NCBI GenBank assembly: GCA_033398695.1
Contig: CM065801.1
Span: 107,439,170 to 107,503,169 of the forward strand
Direction: 5' to 3'
Source of the DNA: Orobanche coerulescens
Taxonomy: Eukaryota; Streptophyta; Magnoliopsida; Lamiales; Orobanchaceae
Length of the DNA stretch: 64,000 bases
Below the pieces are notes generated by a model that saw only the letters and a program-made list of their open reading frames with translations, made no database searches and was not told where the DNA came from. Shown one piece after another: positions 34,041-45,600 of the stretch. The translations under genes and the position numbers were made by a program. Position 1 is the stretch's first letter; every line of letters begins with the position of its first letter.

Positions 34041-35325
34041 TGAGCAAAAATAAAAGGATGAAAGAAGGCGTGTCTATAAAAACAAGCTGAAGGATCTGAT
34101 TGGTGAATCAGAAGCCTCACCCGCGTCGAACAAAACCAAGGGGTGCCTTCAGGTAATCACTGACAGTGACTCCTCCGGCGATGTGATTGGGGATATAGTA
34201 TATATGTGCTTTATGGCTAAAAAAATACCGGATGATAAGGACAACGATGATGAAGTAAGTTCAAATTCAACTATTCCTGTAAATGCATCACATACTTTTG
34301 AAAATATGATGAATGAATTTAAAAACATTCAAAAAGACCATGAGACACTAAAACGAGAAAACATACAGCTCGAAATTTCAAACTTAGAGCTGAAAGATGA
34401 AAATGACTTGATAGGGAATTATGAAACGTGTTTCTTGATTGCGAAAATAGCAAAGTCATCTTCGAAAAATTTATGGAAAGCAATTATCAACTTTCCAAAG
34501 ATCTAAATGAGACAAAGTGTCATAATGAGAGCAGACAAATGATTTTTCTTTACTCGAAACCAAAGTAAAAACTCTCGAGAAATGAGAAGGAGAACTAGAG
34601 ACCATCCTGAAATCATTTGACAATCTTCTAGATGGATGGAAGAAACTCTAAGAAATGGGAAGCATGGCCACGATAAGCGTGGCTTAGGATATGACTCATT
34701 CTCCCATAAGGGAAAGACTAGTACGGTGTTTGTCAGCGGAGTAGAATCCATTCCTATACCCGAAGAGACTTCAAGTCCCGCGAAGGTCACAAATGCCCTT
34801 CCTCATACAGCGAAGGTTTTGATTCCGCCACCAAGTTCATATCACAGACAGTGGAAACCTCAGCGTCCTAGGCCTGTAATACGTGATCATTAGTATGCTC
34901 CCTAAACATATCAACAATGCCAGCAGCCATTCACAAAGATTGTTGTATCTAAATATCAAAGGCATGCACCACAGTACTATCAATAATACAGTACCCCTAG
35001 ATATTAGATACAGGAGCCCCATTTTTCTTCTAGAAAGCAGTCCACCGCGCAGTATCAACAACAGCTTTGGGAATCCAACTAGAGACCCAGAAGGCAAGAT
35101 GTAAGGTCCAAGAAATTAGCTCCACCTCCTAGACGACAATCGTATTGGAATAATAACCCTAGATTTTACATACATAATAATCAAGGTTACAGCAAACCAA
35201 TTACTGTCAAGAATGGACATGCAGTAACCTACAACAAACTAATTGCTGCCAAGTAAATTTGGGTACCTAAAGGCACTAACATACATGGACCCGACAATCA
35301 AAGGGGACCTAAATATATTTAAATC
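34041..35325 (+). pseudogene. C1 gag C-terminal region
   Basis: Aligns with C2 from about 42507: a basic segment (KNKLKDLIGESEAS-like), an acidic SDSS/DNDDE stretch, the coiled-coil NASHTFENMMNEFKNIQKDH segment and a Gln/Tyr-rich tail ending in VPKGTNIHGP-like sequence. The N-terminal UBN2 domain and CCHC knuckle are deleted. Many stops. Confidence 0.75.
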
Positions 35326-36960
35326 TTTGCTTACATGATATCACAGAAAAAGACATCTGGTATTTTATAGCGGATGTTCTCGGCACATGACAGGAGATAT
35401 CAGCTAACTGTCAGATTATGTAGAAGGTCGTGGTCCAAAGGTGCGCTTCAGTGACAAGTCCAAAGGAAGAACAAGAGGGAAGGGAACCCCGCTTGTAGGA
35501 AAGTTCAAAGTCACTGGCGTAGCCTATGTTGTAGGCCTACAGTACAATCTACTTAGTATTAGCCAGTTATAGGATAAATAGTTCTCGGTGAAATTCTATA
35601 TAGATCACTGTAGAGTAAAGGACATCAAGACTAAGGAAATAGTCCTCACAGGAAGCAGATCAGGTGATATGTATATTGCTGACTGGAAGCCTACGATCTT
35701 AATTATTCCATGTTTTGTTTCCAAAGGCACTGTAGATCAAAGCAGGCTATGGCATATAAGGATGTCTCATAACAACTTCAAGACGATCAACAAACTCCTT
35801 AGACAGGGAATGTTCAGAGATTTACCCGACATGTCATTTCATAAAAACAGCATTTGTAGACCCTGTCAGAAGGGCAAACAAGTCAAAACCATCCCGAAAA
35901 CCAAGTCATACCAATCCACCCACAGTGTTTTGGTTTAGCTACACATGGACCTCTATGGCCTTGTAGACCCTGTAAGTGTGGAAGGTAAGACATACTGCCT
36001 CATTATTGCTGATGATTTTTCCAGGTAATGCTTAGATAATATTTCTTAGCAAGAAGAAAGAAACCATCACGAATTTCCAGAGCACCTGAAGAAGCTACAA
36101 AATGAGAAAGGTTTGAGTATCGTGTCCACTCATTCCAACAGAGGTACTGAATTCACATATCACTTTATAGAGTAATACTGTTCGGATAATGGAATACAGC
36201 ATGAATAGTCAGCAGCCCGGACGCCTCAACAAAATAGTGTTGCCGAGCGACAGAATAGGACGCTAAAAGAAGAAACAAGAACGATGTTAGCCGCAAGCAA
36301 GTTACCACAAAGATTATGGGGATAAGAAACAAATATAATACGCTACACACAAAACTGATGTATCATCAACAAGCATCACAACAAAACAGCCTACGAGGTA
36401 TGGAACAATAAAAAACTCCATTGGTTGCAGACTTTCACATTTTTAGATGCAGGTGTTATGTTCTGAACAATAACAAGGATCAACTCAAGACCTACTACGA
36501 AAAGTCAGATGAAGGGATATTCGTAGGATATTCCTCTGTCAGCAAAGGTTTTAGGATTTTTAACAAAAGGAAGCTGACAATAGAAGAATATGTCCATGTA
36601 TTGTTCGATGAACCATATCATGATCCTACAGGAGTAGAAGGCGTAACCCACACCATCCAAACTCTTTCTATTGATGACCTTCAAACTCCAATAGAAACTC
36701 TATTGGACCTTGAAATTAATCCTGCAGTTCTAAGATCAGAAGTAGTCAAAGTTGGTGCTGTACAAGCTGAAGCCGAGATTACAGCACCACAACATACAGC
36801 ACGATATGCCGAACTAGAACCTGATAGGAGATGACTGAGAGATCACACCCAAGAGTTGGCTATAGGTGATATTGATGCAGGTGTATCTCCATTTCCTGTA
36901 TGGAAATCTCAGGAAGAACTTAGGATACTATATTGATGTATTCTTAGCCTAATCCGAACC
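35326..36960 (+). pseudogene. C1 protease-integrase remnant
   Basis: The protease active site is destroyed (WYFIADVLGT where C2 has a DSG). GAG-pre-integrase HHCC is readable (IRMSHNNFKTINKLLRQG ... CRPCQKGKQ). In the core the first Asp (HMDLYG) and the Glu (VAERQNRT) are kept, but the second catalytic Asp is Asn (SNRGTEF, codon at 36137-36139). The C-terminal region is open from 36421 to 36834 (SDEGIFVGYSSVSKGFRIF). Several stops and frameshifts. Confidence 0.85.
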
Positions 36961-38345
36961 TGTTTCGACTAATGAAGCTCTAAATAATTCATATAGGATC
37001 ACTGATATGGAAGAAGAGCTGAATGGTTCCGAAAGTAACAATGTATGATATGTAGTACCCAGGCCAGACCATCAAGCTATAATTGGTAACCAAACGGGTA
37101 TATAGAAACAAGAAATACGAGAATAGACTTGTAACCAAGAACAAATGGACATTAAGAGTATATTCCGAAATGGATATCTCACCGATGAAGTTTATGTTGA
37201 ACAACCACCAGGGTTTGTCAACATTGAAGGCGGATACCTCTGCATATAGGCTACAGAAAACTCTGTATGGACTTAAGCAAACACCTAGAGCTTGGTATGA
37301 AATGCTGTCCCTGTACCTAATCATCAATTGATTTGAGAAAGGTGTTGTGGACAAGACCCTCTTTAAAATACAGGGGGGTGATGACCTTTTAATGGTGCAA
37401 ATATATGCAGATGATATTTTATTTGGTTCAACTAACCTTGCTTTATGTCAAAGGTTCTCTCATCTCAGGCAAAGTAAATTTGAAATGAGTATGATGGGAG
37501 AACTTAGTTATTTCCTAGGTTTGCAGGTTAAGCAACTGCCTACATGAATTTTCATCAACCAGGAATAGTACAGCAACGAGCTGCTCAATAAATTTGGGAT
37601 GAACAACTCCAAATCCTCGTGAACCCCCATCAGCACTTCCATGCAAATTAGTGCTGAAGAAGATGGAAAGCCGGTTGATAAATCATTCTACAGTAAGTTT
37701 ATAGGCTCACTCTAGTACCTAACATCTAGGATGCCCGATATCCAGTTTGCTATAGGAGTGTGTGATCGGTATCATGTAGCACCTGAGTCACACTTCACCA
37801 CAGCCAAACGAATCCTTAAGTACATAAAAGGAACAATTGATGTAGGATTGTGGTATCCTAAGGAAGGAGGATTCGAATTGGTAGGCTACAGCGACTCGGC
37901 TCTCGGAGGTTGTAAGTTGGATAGGAAGAGTACAAGCGGTACTTGTCACTTTCTTGCACCTTGACTTGTGTCATGGTTCAGTAAGAAGCAATTGGACAAC
38001 TCGCTTTCTACACTTGGGTCGGAATATTATGCCGCTGGAAGTTGCTGTATGCAGATTCTTTGGATGCAACAACAACTACAAGATTATGGAATCAGTGCCA
38101 GAGAGACGCCAATCATGTGCGATAGTACGAGTGCAATTGAAATAATGCACAACCCTATATTGCACTCGCAAACTAAGCATATTGATATGTAGCTTCACTT
38201 CATCAGGAATCATGTTGAGAATAAGAATGTTCATAAGATTCATAGAGATATTCAGTTGGCCGACATCTTTACAAAACCTCTCAACACAAAAAGATTCGGC
38301 ATGCTTGACCAAGAATTGGGAATGCTACAGCCTGACTCCCTGTAA
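36961..38345 (+). pseudogene. C1 RT-RNase H remnant
   Basis: Starts with VTKRVYRNKKYEN-like sequence and lacks ~150 bp around VAQGYRQ to MDVK that C2 has. The catalytic box is YADD at 37404-37415 instead of YVDD. It continues with [27 protein letters not shown], the [14 protein letters not shown] motif ([10 protein letters not shown]), RNase [20 protein letters not shown] and the C-terminus ending TAA at 38345. Interrupted by stops at 37544, 37962 and 38190 among others. Confidence 0.87.
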
Positions 38346-39093
38346 GTTTTTGCATTTTACTCATTAATTGAGTGGAATGATATAAGACCCTCGAATACAG
38401 TATCCACATTGATTAACTGTACACTCCGAACAAGTCAGATCTTACTGTAAGAAAAAGAAGGCATGAAATATTCCTACAACTGACATGTGCATTAATTACG
38501 GGGGAATACAGTACGACCCATGAATACAGTATTAATCCAAAAATTGCTGTAAGAATTGAATCCTATATGTACCTTTTAAGGGGGAGCTGTATTTTCGCGG
38601 ATATAGGACATACACTATAGGATATCAATTAATACTGTAATAATATTCTATTCGTACAAAAACTGTTTTAAGTCCACGTGTTTTGTTCTAAATTTAAAAC
38701 GTCTTATCCTTTAATGGTTTTAAAGACACATGGATTTTATTGCCTCAAATACTGCGATTTTAAATTTCAAACCACCGCTTCGTGTAATAGGGGAACACGA
38801 ACTGTCAGAAGTGGGACCGGTCATCATTTTAAAACTGATAGATTAGAAATACAAGTTACTCTGAATCCATTTTGTACGTTCTTTCAAAGAAGGTTCCCAT
38901 CCCTTAAATCTGACCATTCACTGTAAACCCTAATCTTCCCTGCACCCTATAAAAGGACTGTACTTTGCTCACTTAGACTCTTTACGCATTCAGTAAATTA
39001 AACGAGTCTTAAGCAAACAATTTACATATTTTCTGTAATTTTCTGCATTTTTCTATGTAATTCCCTGTTACTTCACACCTTTTCTTCTGCAAA
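38346..39093 (+). promoter_or_regulatory. C1 spacer: polypurine-like tracts, G-box and TATA box
   Basis: No gene for ~750 bp. Two polypurine-like words lie at 38498-38506 and 38577-38586, with repeated ATACAG words between. A G-box CACGTG lies at 38675-38680 and TATAAAA at 38948-38954, about 140 bp before the extra ORF ATG at 39094. The same arrangement occurs in C2, so it is a family feature. Confidence 0.6.
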
Positions 39094-40189
39094 ATGTCAA
39101 CTTCACATATATCTTCCCTTTCAATGAAGAAGAAGGAGACTATCATCGATAGGCGTATCTTCACCAAATCCGTGCTGATGGAGAGAATCGATCTTGAAGG
39201 AGAGGATAATGTAGGCATGGAAGTGGTTGTTTCTAGGATAAAACAGCAATGACTGTATCGCCTTTCAAGCCATCATGTTGATGCTTACGACGAGCAAATT
39301 GTGGAGGATTTCTATCTAGATGCCTCTTTCAGATACTCATCTCAGAGGAGAGGAGGTGATATTTATGACGTTATCGCGACTGTTCAAGAGATAGAGATCT
39401 CTTTGAACAAAGATTTGTTAGAGAAGATCTACAAGCTGCCATCTGATGGCTTGACGATGGAGGAGTTGGAGACCTTTGGGTTGGAAAGGCTTCTGACCGC
39501 TTACTGGAAACTATTCACTGTGGACTCCATGGGCACAAATGTCCACCCCTCATGCCACAAAAAGAACATTACCCTCCCGTACGTTTACCTACATGATTTC
39601 TGCTGCCGGGTTGTTGAAAACCAGACTGGCGGATTTGAGATCTGCACTAACCTATGATTTAGAATGATGGTGGCCATCATGTCTGGAGAGAAAGTGAATT
39701 GGTGCCAGATTGTTTTGAAAAGAATTCAGGAAGAGGATGCTAATCCTAAATCTGCCAAGAAGTCGTTTCGCCTCATCCTGAATTACATTCTCACTCAGTC
39801 CGGAGTGAAGCTGTTAGCGGATGCCAAGAAGATTGGCACGGGAAAATTCATTGGTGGGATCAAGCCTTCAGTTTTAAACAAATCACCACTGCTTGCTAAG
39901 AGGCCCGATCCTCGAATCATGCCGATTTCAAGTGACCCAAGAGACGTCACTTTAAGGATTTTTAGTGTGGAGAAGAAGAGGAAGAGGTGTGTTCCCGACA
40001 GCAGTTCGCTTCAAGCTATCGAGAAGAAGAAGAAGACTAAAAATTCTTCTAAGGCTGAGCCTACAGTGACTGCATCAGTCGCTGTAGAGGTTCCTTCTGT
40101 TCCTGTCGCTGTATCAAACACACAGTGCGCAACCCCTTTGGAAGAAACAGTTGCTTCTAATACAGTAGATCCTCAGCCTGTGGGGGCTA
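39094..40189 (+). pseudogene. C1 extra ORF downstream of pol, interrupted by C2
   Basis: Start ATG 39094 (MSTSHISSLSMKKKETIIDRR). It aligns with the C2 extra protein: RRIFTKSVLMERI, VEDFYLDASFRY, KIYKLPSDGLTMEELETFG, YVYLHDFCCRVVENQTGGF and RMMVAIMSGEKVNW, then a Lys-rich region and a Ser/Val/Pro-rich tail. Two in-frame stops (about 39250 and 39656) break it. It ends in PQPVGAM where the C2 LTR begins. This protein family is seen downstream of pol or alone in plant repeats; I know of no biochemical function. An env-like or accessory role is a guess. Confidence 0.75.
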
Positions 40190-40262
40190 TGTTGGGATAA
40201 CAAACCTCTATCTGAAATTGTTAGGATAACAATACCCCGTATCGAAATTATTGGGACAACAA
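40189..40262. repeat. Triplicated TTGTTRGGAYAACAA palindrome at the LTR tip
   Basis: Copies at 40189-40203 (ATGTTGGGATAACAA), 40218-40232 and 40248-40262 (TTATTGGGACAACAA), spaced 29-30 bp. The arms TTGTT and AACAA are complementary around a five-base centre. The first copy contains the LTR terminus itself. All array units end with the same triplet, and each unit after the first has a further copy (TTGTTGGGATAATAA) about 350 bp upstream. Confidence 0.8.
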
Positions 40263-41402
40263 TTACTGTGTCGATGCTGCCGTGTAATGATCGTAGTGTC
40301 AGTATGTTTTGACAATATGACCAATCCTGCATACAGTAAGTGAACTGTATCGAAAAGCTGATCTATAGTATCAACCTGTATCGAAGACCTCTCGTAGATC
40401 CAGCATATCTTTCAGTACAGCAAAGAAGTCTCATAAAGACTAAGTATGGAAGCTGTCTCGAATTGACAATACGTAATCCTTCCATACAGCTCTCAACAGG
40501 ATAAAGAAGGAATCTCCAGTCTTCACTAAAAGTCAAGTCCTGTTGATAAAGAAGTATTTAAATACTAAAGGATAAAGTATTTAAATACTATAAGTCAGAA
40601 GATCTTCAAATCCCATAATATCCGGATCTCAGTTGAATATCTGTTGTCACGGAATCTTGCCCAACGGATAGATCTCCAACGGATATATTTCAGAGACTAT
40701 ATATATCTCCAGAGTTTGAAGATCATCAGTTACCAAAAAAATGAAAAGCTTACGAAGTTATCATATACATCAGAGCAAAACATATCTCCAAAGCTCACTG
40801 CTATTCAGATACAAAGAGATATACAGTGCTCAAATCGTGAACAACACATCATCAGCTAGAAGCCCAGAAAGTCAAATTTGTTGTTCATACCCTGTTCTAT
40901 CTTTGAACAAACCCAGATCAGCCCTGTGTGGACTGAGTAATCTTTGCTTCTCCGGAACTGTAAGTGAAGGAATTGCATCGAAGAAGACGAAGCTTCAGAA
41001 CTGTGTGTGAAGAAGCCAGTCAAAGTGTTAGCTCAAACCAATCCGTGTGAACAGTTGAAGCTAAGATCTTTATATCAATATTTGTGAACGATATATTGAT
41101 TAAGTGTTGTTATAATTACGTAGTTGTGTACGCAGTAATTATAATAAACTTTTTACTCTTGTGTGGAACACCAGTGGATGCAGAGGGGTTTACCTCGAAC
41201 CACTTTAAATACTGTGTTATTTACCTTCTGCTTTACTTGTTTTATTAAACTGTGACTATTTAAGTATACACTGCACATCGAGTTGTTGTATCCACAACAA
41301 CTAACTATTTAGGACTTCCGCTACGCACTCAGATTTTAAATCAGTACAGCTTGTTGTTTAAAACACTTTCCAAGCTGTATCCAGTATACTTAGTGGCCTA
41401 CA
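40190..41402 (+). mobile_element. 5' LTR of C2
   Basis: 1213 bp from TGTTGGGATAACAAACC to GTGGCCTACA, followed by AG and the PBS. The tip carries three copies of a TTGTTRGGAYAACAA palindrome. Two GTATTTAAATAC palindromes lie at 40554-40565 and 40577-40588. CTGTAT/ATACAG words are frequent. No gene inside. Confidence 0.85.
40554..40588. repeat. Paired GTATTTAAATAC palindromes in the C2 LTR
   Basis: Two perfect 12-bp palindromes starting 23 bp apart, each followed by TA and within a short direct repeat (AAAG-TATTTAAATACTA). Possible regulatory sites; function unknown. Confidence 0.65.
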
Positions 41403-41404
41403 AG

Positions 41405-41416
41405 TGGTATTGGAGC
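41405..41416 (+). other. Primer-binding site of C2
   Basis: TGGTATTGGAGC, 10 of 12 bases like the start-Met tRNA complement, two bases after the LTR end. Confidence 0.82.
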
Positions 41417-41510
41417 GGTTGATTCGAAAAAGAATCAGTCGTATTTTTAACCGAATGAAATCCAAAATCACTTATTTTTAAAACAGTCTTCTTCATTCCT
41501 TTATTCTCAC

Positions 41511-43796
41511 ATGGATACATCTATGATCAACAAAGTGCCTATGTTCTCTATTAGCGAATTTGATGATTGGAGAATTAGGATGGAGGCTCATCTTGTAGCA
41601 ATGCACGAAGAGATGATTTTTGTTATATAGTATGGCCCCATCAAGATTATGAAGGTAAACACGGTCGCAAGGGTTGAAGGCCAAGCCCATGCTGAGATGC
41701 TCGAGAAGGAACGCGAGCAATGGACCACAAATGAAATAAAGCGAGCCAACCTCGACAATGTGGCTTAGAACGCGTTATTTGTCACTCTTGAAAAAGGCAC
41801 GTTCTCGAAGGTAAAGAGCTGTAAAACAGCCAAGGAAATCTGGGATAAACTCAAGTTGATTTGTGAGGGAACTGAGCTCTCAAAAGAAAATAAAATTTCA
41901 AAACTGACTTGGCAATTTGAATCTTTTGAAATGAAACCAACTGAGACACTTGAGGAACTTGACCTCAGATTCACTGGTATTTTTGGTGAACTTGAAGCTT
42001 TGGGCAAAATTTATACCCAAAAGGAGAAGAATTTAAAATTTTTCAGATCTCTCCCTGCCCGATGGGACATTAAGACCACAGCTATGCGTGTGTATTGAAA
42101 TCTTAATGAAATATCTACTTTTGATCTCTTCTCTGACCTCAAAGCTTTTGAGTATGATATTGACAGAAGAGAGAAAGCTGAAGAATCTCCTTCAAAGGTT
42201 ACAGCACTAGCCGCTGTATCGAACCATCGACACAGCATGCCCACCTCGTCGAAGCCTAGTCGCAAGAGTGATGACAGTGACGACGACATCCTGTCTCAAG
42301 ATGAAATGGCGCTTCTCATGCATAAGTTCAAAAAGTTCAAGCAGTCTGGACAGACTCCCTACAGGCCCAAACCTGTCCACAAGGTAAGTACCGAAACTTC
42401 ATCCGGTGATGCTAACATGTGCTATAATTGCAGGAAACCAGGGCATTATGCAAAAAAAATCTCCTCATCCCAAAGTACAAAGGTTGCCAGAAGCCGAGCA
42501 ACAAGAGAGGGATGAACGAAGACGTGCTTGGAAAAACAAGCTCAAGGCCCTGATTGGAGAAACAGAAGCCTCCCCCACACCATCCAAATCAGAAGAATGT
42601 CTTTAGGTGGTCACTGAAAGTGATTCATCTGATGATGAGTTCGATGATAAAGCATATATGTGCTTTATGGCCAAGGACATTCCTGAAGGTGAAGATAGTG
42701 ACGATGAGGTAAGCTCAACCTCAGCTATTCCAGTAAATGCATCTCATACTTTTGAAAAGATGATGAATGAATTTAAAAACATTCAAAAGGCCCATGAGAC
42801 ATTGAAAAATTAGAATATACAGCTCCAATTGTGTAACCTAGAGCTGAAAGATGAAAATGACTTGCTGAAAATAAATTATGAAAATATGTCTATTGATTGT
42901 GAAACCAGCAAAGTCGATTTTGAAAAACTCATGAAGAGCAATCATCAACTTGGTCATTAACTAAGTGAGGTTAAAACTCACAATGAGAGCAAGACAAATG
43001 ATTTTGTTCTACTTCAAGCTAAAGTCAAAACTCTCGAAAAGCGAGAAGATGAACTTGAGACTATTCTGAAATCGTTCGAGAAATCGTCCAAAAGAATGGA
43101 AGAAATTCTAAGAACTGGGCAACATGATCTTGATAAAAGTGGCTTAGGATACAGCTCATGTTCAAACAAAGGGAAAACTAGTAAAGTGTTTGTTAGGAGT
43201 GTGGAACCCATTCCTGTATCGAAAGAAACCTCGAGTCCTGTGAAGGAACCTGTTGCACAGCGAATAGCAAAGGCTGCCATTCCGCCACCTCAATCATAAT
43301 CCAGACAGCGGAATCACCAGCCATTCAGACCTGAAAGGCAAACTCAACAGCATGCTCCTTGAGCACATCAACAGCGCCAATAGCCGTTCAGAAGGAAGGC
43401 TGTATCCAAATGCCAAATGCCCGCACGGCAGTACTATCAGTACAGCATGCCTAGGTATTGGATACAGGAGCCCCGTTATTACTCGAGATAGCAGGTGTCC
43501 GCTCAGTATCAACAAAAGCATTGGGAATCCAACTGGAGACCCAGAAGGCAAGCTGCTAGGCCAAACAAAATGGCTCCACCTCCAAGACGGCACTCGTACT
43601 GGACTAATAATAACCCTGAATTTTACATGAATAATAATTATCATGGTTATAGCGACTACGTTTATGCCCCACGTAGATACCGCAACACTGTACCGAATGT
43701 GACCTACAGTAAACCAATTGTTGTCAGGAAAATTTGGGTACCTAAAGGCACTAACATACATGGACCCAAAAATCAAAGGGGACCTAAATCTACTTA
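41511..43796 (+). pseudogene. C2 gag
   Basis: ATG 41511 (MDTSMINKVPMFSISEFDDW). The UBN2-type Gag core has TAKEIWDKLKLICEGT, ENKISKLTWQFESFEMKPTE and ARWDIKTTAMRVY, with stops at about 41628, 41766 and 42096. A CCHC knuckle (CYNCRKPGHYAKK) loses its last Cys through a slip in the A-run at 42453-42460. The long C-terminal part continues in another frame with an acidic SDSSDDE stretch, the coiled-coil HTFEKMMNEFKNIQKAHE segment and a Gln/Arg/Tyr-rich tail, typical of the large Gag of Sireviruses. Confidence 0.85.
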
Positions 43797-45600
43797 ATCT
43801 CTTTGCATACAGGACATCCTAGAGGAGGACACCTGGTACTTCGATAGTGGATGCTATCGGCACATGACCGGAGGTAGAAGCAAGCTATCAAATTTCATAG
43901 AAGGTCGCGGTCCAAAAGTTCGCTTCGGTGATAAATCTAAAGGAAGAACAAGAGGGAAAGGAAACCTGCTTGTCGGAAAATTCAAAGTCACCGATGTTGC
44001 ATATGTTGAAGGCTTACAGTACAATCTACTTAGTATTAGCCAGTTCTGTGATAAACAGTTCTCGGTGAAATTCTATATAGATCGCTCTAGAGTTAAGAAC
44101 ATCCAGACCAAAGAAGTTGTGCTTACAGGAAGCAGATCAGGTAACATGTATATTGCTGACTGGAAGCCTATGAGCTCCTCAATTCCAAGCTTTGTTGCCA
44201 AAGGCACTGCAGATCGAAGTTGGTTATGGCACGAGAGGATGTCTCACGTCAACTTCAAGACGATCAACAAGCTCTCAAGACAGGGAATGGTAAGAGGATT
44301 ATCGAACGTGTCATTCAAGAAGGACAGCATTTGCGGACCATGTCAGAAAGGCAAGTAAATCAAGTCAACCCTGAAGAGCAAATCCTACCTTTGAACCTAC
44401 AGAGTGTTGGAGATGCTACACATGGATCTCTATGGTCCTATAGACCCAGTAAGTTTGGGAGATAAGAAATACTGTCTTGTTGTTGTTGATGATTGCTCTA
44501 GGTATGCTTGTACAATTTTCCTAAGCAAGATGAAGGAAACAACATCAAAGCTGCCCGAGCTCCTGAGAAAGCTTCAAAATGAAAAGGCATTGAGTATCGT
44601 GTCCATACGTTCCGACAGAGGTACAGAATTTACTAACCGCTTTATAGATCAATACTGATCGGAAAATTGGATACATCACGAATACTCAGTTGCCCGTACA
44701 CCTCAACAAAATGGTGTTGCCGAGTGAAATAATAGGACGCTGATAGAAGCAACAAGGACAATGATTGCTGCAAGCAAGTTGCCAGAGCGTTTCTAGGGTG
44801 AAGCAACCAATACAGCATGCTACAGTCAAAACCGTTGTATCGTCAACAAGCACCGCAACAGAACAGCATATGAGGTATGGAACAACAAAACTCCGTTAGT
44901 TTCATATTTTCACATTATTGGATGCAGGTGCTATGTGTTGAATAATGGGAAGGATCAACTTAGAACCTTTGATGAGAAATCAGATGAAGGAATATTTGTA
45001 GGATACTCCTCCGTCAGCAAAGCTTACAGGATCTTTAATAAAAGGAAGCTGATGATCGAGGAATCAGTTCATGTAGTGTTCGACAAACCTCACCATGACC
45101 CTACAAGAGTAGAAGATGTTATTTAGAACATTCTACAACTCTCCATCTTAGATCCTCCAACTCCCATAGAACCTGTTGTTGACCTAGAAATCAACCCCGC
45201 AGTTGTAAGAATCGACGTGCATGAAGCTGATGCTGTACAAGCTGAAGCTGTATCTACAGAAACTCTAGATACAGTACGGGACCTTGAATTAGAACCCAAC
45301 TGAAGATGGTTGAGAGATCACCCGCAAGAGCTGATCATTGGAAACATTGATGCTGGTGTTTCTACTCGTAGGAGAATACAAAGTACACAAGGAAATGTAC
45401 TGTGTGCACAAGAAGTACTGGATACTGAGATATAACCATTTCCTGAATGGAAATATCAATCCGAGTTTAGAAAACTCAATATGTTCACTATTGCTGTATT
45501 CTTAGCCCAGTCCAAACCTGTTTCTACCATAGACGCACTTAATAACTCTCATTGGATAACATCTATGGAAGAAGAGCTTAACGGTTTCGAAAGAAACAAT
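43797..45600 (+). pseudogene. C2 protease and integrase
   Basis: The protease site DSG is intact at 43843-43851 (WYFDSGCYRHMTG). GAG-pre-integrase HHCC follows (HERMSHVNFKTINKL ... CGPCQKGK), with a stop at 44356. A frameshift near 44400 leads into the core: Asp in HMDLYGPIDP, Asp in RSDRGTEF, and Glu in GVAE just before a TGA near 44727. The C-terminal block RCYVLNNGKDQLRTFDEKSD ... HVVFD is open at 44935-45126. Several stops separate the pieces. The integrase catalytic residues all survive. Confidence 0.88.

Larger units (their letters stand above)
33707..40189 (+). mobile_element. C1, truncated Sirevirus-like Copia element
   Basis: Plus-strand element closely related to C2. Only the start of the 5' LTR remains, fused to the Gag C-terminal region; PBS and Gag N-terminus are gone. 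Pol (35326-38345), polypurine-like tracts, a promoter-like spacer and the first part of an extra ORF (39094-40189) follow. The right boundary is the LTR of C2, which starts inside the extra ORF. The SIRE/Maximus-type assignment rests on RT and Gag motifs ([18 protein letters not shown], coiled-coil Gag tail). Left flank: CATAA (33702-33706). Confidence 0.75.

Noticed and set aside
40218..40232. TTGTTAGGATAACAA looks like the bacterial lac operator (GGATAACAA half).
   Set aside because: The context is a plant LTR tip with three copies in register; the likeness is chance.
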